A DNA stretch of 64,000 bases from Lachnospiraceae bacterium (GTDB lineage: Bacteria; Bacillota; Clostridia; Lachnospirales; Lachnospiraceae): assembly GCA_024403275.1 (NCBI GenBank), contig JAKSSD010000001.1, positions 62,001-126,000 on the forward strand, given 5' to 3'. Positions 54,288 to 61,603 of this stretch are shown piece by piece. Numbering within the stretch: the first letter of the stretch is position 1; each line of letters starts with the position of its first letter. The position numbers and the translations under genes were made by a program. The notes below the pieces were generated by a model, which searched no databases, had not been told where the DNA came from, and saw only the letters and a program-made list of their open reading frames with translations.

Positions 54288-56944
54288 TTAGACTTCTTGA
54301 TGATTTGACAATTGACAAAATCGCTGCTGGTGAAGTTATCGAGAGACCAGTAAGTGTTGTCAAAGAATTGGTTGAAAACTCTATTGATGCAGGGGCTACA
54401 AATATTTCAGTAGAAATCAAAGGCGGTGGAATTGATTATATAAGAGTTACGGATAATGGTTCTGGAATTCCTTATGAAGAAGTTCCTACAGCTTTTCTTC
54501 GTCATGCTACCAGCAAGATTGTTTCCAGTGAAGATTTATTTTTCTTAAATACATTAGGATTTAGAGGTGAAGCTTTAGCAAGTATCGCCTCTGTTTCTCA
54601 TGTTGAAATGATGACTAAATCATCTACTGATTTAATGGGCACAAGAATTATGCTTGATGGTGGAAATGTTAAGGAATACAAACAGACAGGTACACCAGAA
54701 GGTACAACAATAATTGTTAAAGATTTATTCTTTAATGTACCCGCACGCAAGAAATTTTTAAATTCTCCATCTTCTGAAGGAACTAAAATAATTGAAATGA
54801 TGGAAGAGCTTGTACTTTGTAATCCAAAGGTTGCAATACAGCTTATCATCAATGGAAATGTACGTCTTCAGTCAAATGGCTCAGGTAACATCAAAGATAT
54901 TATCTATAGAATTTATGGTAAGGAAGTTTTTGATTTATTATTACCTCTTGATTATGAAGATGATTTCATTAAAATTTCAGGTTTTATAACTAAACCTGAA
55001 GCCTGCAGACCTACACGATCAGGAGAGAATTATTTCATAAATGAGCGTTTTGTTAAGAACGATTTTATAACAAGAGGTATCGAAGAAGGTTATAGAAATT
55101 TCTTAATGCAGCATAAATTCCCATTTGTTGTATTATTTATCAAGCTTGACTCATTTGGTCTTGATATAAATGTTCATCCTGCAAAGAGTGAAATTAGAAT
55201 TACTAATGGTGAATTCCTTGTAGATATTATTAGTAAGACTATCAAAAAGCAGTTGTCAGAAAGTGAATTAATACCAAGTGCTTTTGTATTCAAGGAAGAA
55301 AAGAAAGCCTTAGAAAGACAGCCTGAACCTTTCGAAACCAAATTATTAAAGAACGAATATGTTATTAAGAAAGGCTACGATACTAAGACTCCTTTAGCTG
55401 AATCAATGAATGCAAAAGAAGTTGATGATAAATCTAAAGAATTCCAGATTGATTTTACTGAAGAAACAGTTGAAGAACCTACTTTACCTAAGCTTGGAAT
55501 GTTAAGCCAGGGCAATACAATTCAGTATAAATCAAAATCAGATTTACTTGCAGAGAAAATGCAGCAAGAAGAGGAAGTTGATGAGATTAAATCAATTAAT
55601 GATTTAACTAAGGATCTTGATTTAGATAATAAAGATATTGAAAATTCAGAATCAAAAGTTAATATCATTGAAGAAGCATTAAATAATGATTCTTCAAAAG
55701 AAAACAAAGTAGATTCAAAAGAAGAAGTTGAAAATATATCTTTAGATAAAGATGAATCACTTGATTCTACCGAAAATGCTACTGATGAAAAATCAGAAAA
55801 TGAAGTCGAAGAAAGCATAGACATAACAAAGGATTTAAAAATAAGTGAAAATGAATCAAAAGATGCAAATGTTGATGCTTTCGCTGAATGGTTTAAGAAT
55901 CTTGATGATGTAGATGATGCTCCTGATATTACTTTAGAGGATGATAATGAAGAAATAGAAGAGATCAGAACAGGTACTCAAAGATCTGCTGCTAGTATCT
56001 CAAACGAAGAGGCAATTCTTAAAAATAAATTATCTTCAGAACCTGTTAAAGTTGTAGAAGAGATTAAACCAATTAATAAGATTGAGCCTGAAGAAGAAAA
56101 GACAATATTTACTATCAAAAAATCCAACCCTCTACCAGCTCCACAAAATACTGATAAACAGTATAGTTACGAGCCAAAGGTTGCTTTTAGGGTTAAGACC
56201 TTCGATAGTAACGAAAATAAGAAAATAGAAAACGAACTTCCTAAAAAAGAGTCTGCAACCATGTTTAAAAAGGTTGATCGTTTTGGAGATTCAAACAAAA
56301 AAGAAAGCAAACCTGCAGAAGAACAGACTGTTATTTTCACTGAAAAAACTCTTGATTCTTCAAAGCTTTCTAAATTTGAAATTATTGGACAGGTATTTAA
56401 TACATACTGGTTAATTTCAATTGAAAACGAATTACTTATTATGGATCAGCATGCTGCTCACGAGAAGGTTCTGTTTGAGAAGTTCATGGAGAAATTCAAA
56501 ACACAGTCAATCGAAACTCAGACTCTTGTAGTTGCTCAGGTCGTATCACTTGGTAAAGCAGAAATTGACTGCTATATGAAATACAAGGAAGAATTCGAGA
56601 AATTCGGATTTATAATAAATGATTTTGGTGACAGAGATTTATTTATTAGAGGTGTACCTGCTGATTTATTTGGCGCTAATGCTAAAGATTTATTTATGGA
56701 CATCTTATCAGAGCTTATCAATGTATCTCCATCACTTCATATAGGAATCATTGAAGATAGAATTGCTACCAGAGCCTGCAAGGCTGCTATTAAGGGCAAC
56801 CAAAAGATTAGTAAGGATGAATGTCAAAAGCTTCTTGAATATATGTTTAAGCTGGAAAATCCTTATCAGTGTCCACATGGTCGTCCAACACTTATCAGAA
56901 TCACTAAATCTGATTTGGAAAAAATGTTTAAAAGGATATTATAG
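54284..56944 (+). CDS. mutL: DNA mismatch repair endonuclease MutL, long linker
   Basis: The 886-residue MutL is much longer than the 627-residue Bacillus protein. Its N-terminal GHKL ATPase is normal: IAAGEVIERPVSVVKELVENSIDAG, VTDNGSGIP, and TLGFRGEALASIASVS. Residues about 340-690 are a low-complexity Glu/Asp/Ser/Lys-rich linker. The C-terminal domain has the nuclease motif DQHAAHEKVLFE (Asp721), plus CPHGRP with Cys863, so it should be a zinc-dependent nicking MutL, as in bacteria lacking MutH. The length gain is all in the linker. It abuts miaA with no spacer. Confidence 0.97.
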   Translation: MIRLLDDLTIDKIAAGEVIERPVSVVKELVENSIDAGATNISVEIKGGGIDYIRVTDNGSGIPYEEVPTAFLRHATSKIVSSEDLFFLNTLGFRGEALASIASVSHVEMMTKSSTDLMGTRIMLDGGNVKEYKQTGTPEGTTIIVKDLFFNVPARKKFLNSPSSEGTKIIEMMEELVLCNPKVAIQLIINGNVRLQSNGSGNIKDIIYRIYGKEVFDLLLPLDYEDDFIKISGFITKPEACRPTRSGENYFINERFVKNDFITRGIEEGYRNFLMQHKFPFVVLFIKLDSFGLDINVHPAKSEIRITNGEFLVDIISKTIKKQLSESELIPSAFVFKEEKKALERQPEPFETKLLKNEYVIKKGYDTKTPLAESMNAKEVDDKSKEFQIDFTEETVEEPTLPKLGMLSQGNTIQYKSKSDLLAEKMQQEEEVDEIKSINDLTKDLDLDNKDIENSESKVNIIEEALNNDSSKENKVDSKEEVENISLDKDESLDSTENATDEKSENEVEESIDITKDLKISENESKDANVDAFAEWFKNLDDVDDAPDITLEDDNEEIEEIRTGTQRSAASISNEEAILKNKLSSEPVKVVEEIKPINKIEPEEEKTIFTIKKSNPLPAPQNTDKQYSYEPKVAFRVKTFDSNENKKIENELPKKESATMFKKVDRFGDSNKKESKPAEEQTVIFTEKTLDSSKLSKFEIIGQVFNTYWLISIENELLIMDQHAAHEKVLFEKFMEKFKTQSIETQTLVVAQVVSLGKAEIDCYMKYKEEFEKFGFIINDFGDRDLFIRGVPADLFGANAKDLFMDILSELINVSPSLHIGIIEDRIATRACKAAIKGNQKISKDECQKLLEYMFKLENPYQCPHGRPTLIRITKSDLEKMFKRIL

Positions 56945-57883
56945 ATGAAACCGCTTGTAGTATTAGCCGGTCCTACCGGTGTAGGTAAAAGCGATTTATC
57001 AATAAAGTTAGCTAATAGAATCGGCGGAGAGATAATTTCGGCCGATTCTATGCAAGTTTACAGGAAACTTGATATTGGTACCGCTAAAATTACAAAAGAA
57101 GAAATGTGTGATATAAGACATCATATGTTAGATGTTTTTGATCCGGACTATTCTTGTGATATTGAGATTTATCAAAGAATGGTTAAAGAATGCATTGATG
57201 ATATTATATCCAGAAATCACATTCCTATGCTGGTTGGTGGTACAGGATTTTATATTCAAGCTATAACTAAAGACGTTGAATTTCTTGAAGAAGATAACAC
57301 TCTTATAAGACAATCCATAACTGATTATTATGATAAATATGGAATGGATGCCTTATTTGAAAGACTTGATAAAATTGATCATGAATCAGCTTTAATAATA
57401 CCTAAACAAAATATTAAAAAGGTTATTAGAGCTATTGAATTCTATGAAATTCATAAGTCAAAGATTTCTGATTATAATTTAAAACAGGCTGAAAAAGTTA
57501 GTCCTTACAATCTTGCATATTTTGTTCTAAATAGAAATCGGGATGAATTATATGACAATATTAATAAAAGAGTAGATATTATGATATCTAAAGGTCTTTT
57601 AGAAGAAGTAAAGTCTCTGATAGGACAATATGATTATAATTCTCAGTCTGGCTTTTATAATGCCATAGGCTATAAAGAAATAATTGAGTATATAAAAGGT
57701 AAGTGTTCTCTTGAAGAAGCAATTGAGCAGGTTAAACTCAATTCTAGACATTACGCTAAGAAGCAGATTACCTTCTTTAAAAGAAGTAAAGAAGCAATCT
57801 GGTTTAATAAAAGCCTTCAAAGTGAAGATGAAATATTAAATGAAATGATTAATATTCTTTCTGAAAGGAAGATCTATGAATAA
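56945..57883 (+). CDS. miaA: tRNA dimethylallyltransferase
   Basis: MiaA transfers dimethylallyl to A37 of tRNAs. The 312-residue protein starts with a P-loop GPTGVGKS at 9-16, followed by ISADSMQVYRKLDIGTAK, HHMLDVFDPDY and PMLVGGTGFYIQA. The insert region and GFYNAIGYKEI, then SRHYAKKQITFFKRS, are the family tRNA-contact blocks. It abuts mutL and overlaps the next gene by 8 bp. In other Firmicutes hfq often follows miaA; it does not here. Confidence 0.97.
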   Translation: MKPLVVLAGPTGVGKSDLSIKLANRIGGEIISADSMQVYRKLDIGTAKITKEEMCDIRHHMLDVFDPDYSCDIEIYQRMVKECIDDIISRNHIPMLVGGTGFYIQAITKDVEFLEEDNTLIRQSITDYYDKYGMDALFERLDKIDHESALIIPKQNIKKVIRAIEFYEIHKSKISDYNLKQAEKVSPYNLAYFVLNRNRDELYDNINKRVDIMISKGLLEEVKSLIGQYDYNSQSGFYNAIGYKEIIEYIKGKCSLEEAIEQVKLNSRHYAKKQITFFKRSKEAIWFNKSLQSEDEILNEMINILSERKIYE

Positions 57884-59165
57884 TTTATATAAAGATTTTG
57901 GAATATCTGATGAAGTATTTAAATACACACAAGGTATTTGCAATAATTTAAAAGAAAGATTCGAAAAAATTGATGAAATAGCAGAATTAAATCAATTAAA
58001 AGTACTTAAGGCAATGCAAAAGAACTGCGTAGCTGAAAACTGTATGAATGGTACAACAGGTTATGGTTACGATGATAAAGGAAGAGATACTTTAGAGAGA
58101 GTATATGCTGATATTTTCCATACTGAAGATGCTTTAGTAAGAGCTCAAATCACATGCGGAACTCATGCTTTAGCTCTTGCTTTAATGAGTAATTTACGAC
58201 CAGGAGATGAACTTTTATCCCCTGTTGGTAAGCCTTACGATACACTTGAAGAAGTTATTGGAATTAGAGAAAGCAAAGGTTCCTTAAAAGAATATGGAAT
58301 CACCTATGCACAGGTTGATTTGTTAGCTGATGGTTCATTTGATTATGATAATATCAAAAAAGCAATTAATGAACGTACTAAATTAGTTACAATTCAAAGA
58401 TCTAAAGGATATCAAACAAGACCGACATTAAGCGTTTCAAGAATTAAAGAATTAATAGAATTTGTTAAATCTGTTAAGCCGGATATTATCTGTATGGTAG
58501 ATAATTGCTACGGTGAATTTGTAGAAACAATTGAGCCTAGTGATGTAGGTGCAGATATGACTGTTGGTTCACTTATTAAGAACCCAGGTGGCGGACTTGC
58601 TCCTCTTGGTGGTTATATTGTTGGTAAAAAAGAATGTATTGAAAATGCTGCTTACAGACTCACTTCACCTGGACTTGGTAGAGAAGTAGGTGCATCATTA
58701 AATGTTAACAAGGATTTTTACGAAGGAATTTTCCTTGCTCCAACTGTTGTAGCTTCAGCATTAAAAGGAGCTATATTTGCTGCAAATGTATATGAAAAGG
58801 CAGGATTTAGTTGTGTACCTAATTCAACTGAATCAAGACATGATATTATTCAGGCTGTTACCCTTAATTCAGCAGAAGGATTGATTGCATTTTGTCAGGG
58901 TATTCAGTCTGCATCACCTGTAGATTCACATGTGGCTCCATATCCATGGGATATGCCTGGTTATGATTCACAGGTTATAATGGCTGCAGGTACTTTTGTA
59001 TCCGGTGCATCAATTGAATTAAGTGCTGATGGACCATTAAAGGAGCCATATGCTGTTTATTTCCAGGGTGGATTGACCTTTCCACACGTAAAATATGGAA
59101 TAATCAAATCTTTTCAGGCCATGTATGATAAAGGTCTTGTAGAAATACCTTTAAATAGTTTATAA
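57876..59165 (+). CDS. Methionine gamma-lyase-like PLP protein (YnbB/aluminium-resistance family)
   Basis: The 429-residue protein matches the PF06838 group often named aluminium-resistance protein. ENCMNGTTGYGYDDKGRDTLERVYADIFHTEDALVR and the PLP-lysine block GSLIKNPGGGLAPLGGYIVG (Lys235) are typical, as is VDSHVAPYPWDMPGYDSQVIMAAGTFV. The fold is that of the Cys/Met PLP enzymes, but the reaction is not known, and the aluminium link comes from one old study as far as I recall. It overlaps miaA by 8 bp, a conserved position, as in Bacillus ynbB near miaA-hfq. Confidence 0.92.
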   Translation: MNNLYKDFGISDEVFKYTQGICNNLKERFEKIDEIAELNQLKVLKAMQKNCVAENCMNGTTGYGYDDKGRDTLERVYADIFHTEDALVRAQITCGTHALALALMSNLRPGDELLSPVGKPYDTLEEVIGIRESKGSLKEYGITYAQVDLLADGSFDYDNIKKAINERTKLVTIQRSKGYQTRPTLSVSRIKELIEFVKSVKPDIICMVDNCYGEFVETIEPSDVGADMTVGSLIKNPGGGLAPLGGYIVGKKECIENAAYRLTSPGLGREVGASLNVNKDFYEGIFLAPTVVASALKGAIFAANVYEKAGFSCVPNSTESRHDIIQAVTLNSAEGLIAFCQGIQSASPVDSHVAPYPWDMPGYDSQVIMAAGTFVSGASIELSADGPLKEPYAVYFQGGLTFPHVKYGIIKSFQAMYDKGLVEIPLNSL

Positions 59166-59178
59166 ATACTCAAAAATT

Positions 59179-59187
59179 TGCTATAAT
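59179..59187 (+). promoter_or_regulatory. Extended -10 promoter of the mre operon
   Basis: TG-C-TATAAT is a perfect extended -10 element, 34 bp before the mreB TTG start, in the 55-bp gap after the PLP gene. The -35 region (TTTATA at 17 bp) is weak, as usual for this class. It would drive mreB, mreC, mreD and mrdA. Confidence 0.65.
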
Positions 59188-59220
59188 ATATAGATTAAGT
59201 TTTAAGTAAGGAGAAATGTT

Positions 59221-60216
59221 TTGGGAAACAATTCTTTTGGTATCGATTTAGGAACAAGTAAAATTTGTATATATAATCATGAAAAAAAGCGTGTATTCGT
59301 TGAACGTAACATGATTGCTATTGAGAATAAGAAACATGTTATCGCATATGGTGATTCAGCATATGAAATGTTTGAAAAAGCACCAGATAATATCGTTGTA
59401 TCTCAGCCTTTAAATAATGGTGTTATTTCAGATATTAACAACACCCAGGAGCTTTTAAGATTATTTATAACTGAAATTTCTAAGAATAATTATAAGAATT
59501 CAGATTATGTGCTTTCAATTCCTCATGATGTTACAGAAGTTGAAAAAAGAGCCTTCAGTGAACTTATTGCTGATTCTGTTTTAAAACCAAGAAAGATTTC
59601 AGTAGTTGAAAAATCTATTGCATGTGGTATCGGTTTAAATATAGACGTTAAAAGCTCACAGGGCGTTATGATTGTTGATGTTGGTTATAATACAACAGAA
59701 ATTTCCATTCTTTCCTTCGGTGGTATCGTAAAATCAAAGCTTGTTAAAATTGGTGGTAACAGATTTGATGATATTATTAAGAACACAGTTCGTAAGGAAT
59801 ATAATTTACATATTGGTTCTAAATCTGCTGAAAGTTTAAAGATGCAGATAGACGAATTAAAATCAAACGGACAAAAAGGTACTGTTTACGGAAGAAATGT
59901 AGCAAGCGGTTTACCTGTTGAATGTCTTATTGATCCATTAGTTCTTGAAGAATGTCTTAAAGATAGTTTCTTAACTATTACTGATAACGTTAAAGAATTA
60001 CTTGAAAGTACACCTCCTGAAATCGGTGCAAATATCTACAAGCAGGGTATTTATATTACAGGTGGTGGTTCACTTGTAAGTAACCTTTGTCAAAATGTCG
60101 CAAATGGTACAGGCCTTAAAGTCAATACCTCTGAGACAGCAGAAAACAGTGTAATATTTGGTATTGCAGAAATTATTAGAAACAAGAAATATAAGAATAT
60201 AATTACAGAAGTATAA
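59221..60216 (+). CDS. mreB: Rod shape-determining protein MreB, divergent
   Basis: MreB filaments guide lateral wall synthesis. The 331-residue protein begins at TTG 59221, seven bases after AAGGAG; an ATG at 59216 is out of frame. The phosphate-1 loop reads GIDLGTSKICIY. Family blocks GNRFDDIIKNTVRKEYNLHIG and YITGGGSLV are clear. The phosphate-2 loop, normally DIGGGTTE, is DVGYNTTE at 153-160: two glycines are Tyr156 and Asn157. The amphipathic N-terminal helix is short. A second MreB elsewhere is possible. It is first in mreB-mreC-mreD-mrdA. Confidence 0.93.
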   Translation: MGNNSFGIDLGTSKICIYNHEKKRVFVERNMIAIENKKHVIAYGDSAYEMFEKAPDNIVVSQPLNNGVISDINNTQELLRLFITEISKNNYKNSDYVLSIPHDVTEVEKRAFSELIADSVLKPRKISVVEKSIACGIGLNIDVKSSQGVMIVDVGYNTTEISILSFGGIVKSKLVKIGGNRFDDIIKNTVRKEYNLHIGSKSAESLKMQIDELKSNGQKGTVYGRNVASGLPVECLIDPLVLEECLKDSFLTITDNVKELLESTPPEIGANIYKQGIYITGGGSLVSNLCQNVANGTGLKVNTSETAENSVIFGIAEIIRNKKYKNIITEV

Positions 60217-60220
60217 ATAT

Positions 60221-61090
60221 ATGAGTCCATACGTAAGAAAACCTGATGAAAAATATAAATTACCAACAAAATACTGGTTGCTGATATTGTCTGCAATCAG
60301 TACTATTCTTATGTTGCTTACTTTTGTATTTAATTTGTCACTTTCTCCACTTAATTTCATTGTTTCCTATACAATTATTCCAATGCAAAAAGGAATTAGT
60401 GTAGTTGGAGATTCTATTTATCAGAAAAAAGAAACCTTCAAAACTGTAAATGAACTTGTTGATAAGAACAATGAATTAATGAAGCAGGTGGACGAACTTA
60501 CATATGAAAATAATATGCTTCTTCAGGAAAAGTATGAATTAAACTCTCTTAGAAAATTATACGAGCTTGATCAGACTTATTCTGATTATCCAAAGGTTGG
60601 TGCAAGAGTAATATCAGGTTCAACAAATAACTGGTTTTCATCATTTATCATTGATAAAGGCAGTGATGATGGAATGAAGGTAGGTATGAATGTATTAGGC
60701 GGTGGTGGATTAGTTGGAAGAATTACAGAAACTGGTAAAAACTGGTCCAGAGTCTTAAGTATTATAGATGATACAAGTAATGTATCCTGTATGGTTTTAT
60801 CTACAAATGACCACTTAATGGTTCAGGGAAACCTTTCAACTATGGATAATGGATATATTACTTTTAGTCAGTTATCCGGAAATGCAACTAATGTAACTGT
60901 CGGAGATAAAGTAGTTACAAGTAATATTTCAGATATATATTGGCCGGGTATACAGGTTGGTAATATTTATTTTATGGAAAAGGATTCCAATCAGCTATCT
61001 ATATCGGGCTATATTACACCTAGCGTATCTTTTGAACATCTGAGTGAAGTTTTGGTTATTACAGAACTTAAAAATCAGTTGGAAGATTAA
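60221..61090 (+). CDS. mreC: Rod shape-determining protein MreC
   Basis: A 289-residue bitopic membrane protein that links MreB with PBP2. The membrane segment is at about 20-41, followed by a coiled coil (about 75-112, LVDKNNELMKQVDELTYENNML) and two beta-barrel domains: GARVISGSTNNWFSSFIIDKGSDDGMKVGM and VVTSNISDIYWPGIQVGNI. The start ATG lies 4 bp after the mreB stop and has no clear Shine-Dalgarno, so its translation probably depends on mreB. mreD follows 3 bp later. Confidence 0.94.
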   Translation: MSPYVRKPDEKYKLPTKYWLLILSAISTILMLLTFVFNLSLSPLNFIVSYTIIPMQKGISVVGDSIYQKKETFKTVNELVDKNNELMKQVDELTYENNMLLQEKYELNSLRKLYELDQTYSDYPKVGARVISGSTNNWFSSFIIDKGSDDGMKVGMNVLGGGGLVGRITETGKNWSRVLSIIDDTSNVSCMVLSTNDHLMVQGNLSTMDNGYITFSQLSGNATNVTVGDKVVTSNISDIYWPGIQVGNIYFMEKDSNQLSISGYITPSVSFEHLSEVLVITELKNQLED

Positions 61091-61093
61091 AGT

Positions 61094-61603
61094 ATGAAAC
61101 GATTTATTGTGAATTTAATAATAATTATTATATGTTTTCTATTTCAAACAACCATTTTTCCAATGATTAGTGTTAAATCTATCATTCCTAATATTATGGT
61201 TGTTTTTGTTGCATGCGCTGGTTTTATGCAAGGAAGCAGATATGGATTATTAGTTGGTTTTGCTTCAGGATTGTTAATGGATATTTATTCCTTTGACATA
61301 TTCGGTTTCTATACGATTCTTTATATGATCATTGGATTCACTAATGGTTTTATTCACAATTATTTTTATTTAAAGGATTTCAAAACTCCAGCATTACTTA
61401 TAACATTAACAAATATTTTCACTTCATTGTCAATTTATGTAGTTTTATTCTTATTTAGAGCCAAATTTGAATTTCTTGATTATTTGATTAATATAATTAT
61501 TCCAGAAATTGCATTTACTTTGCTTATTTCTGTAATCTTTTATCCACTTTTATGGCTTGTTGAGGCCAATATTTTTGAAAAGAAAAAATCGGAGTCACAA
61601 TAG
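61094..61603 (+). CDS. mreD: Rod shape-determining protein MreD
   Basis: A 169-residue polytopic protein with about five membrane segments, of the MreD family. PNIMVVFVACAGFMQGSRYGLLVGFASGLLMDIYS is the family core. Its role in the elongasome is not fully known, but it is needed with MreC for rod shape. It is followed by mrdA with a one-base overlap: the last base of the stop TAG is the first base of the GTG start. Confidence 0.92.
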   Translation: MKRFIVNLIIIIICFLFQTTIFPMISVKSIIPNIMVVFVACAGFMQGSRYGLLVGFASGLLMDIYSFDIFGFYTILYMIIGFTNGFIHNYFYLKDFKTPALLITLTNIFTSLSIYVVLFLFRAKFEFLDYLINIIIPEIAFTLLISVIFYPLLWLVEANIFEKKKSESQ

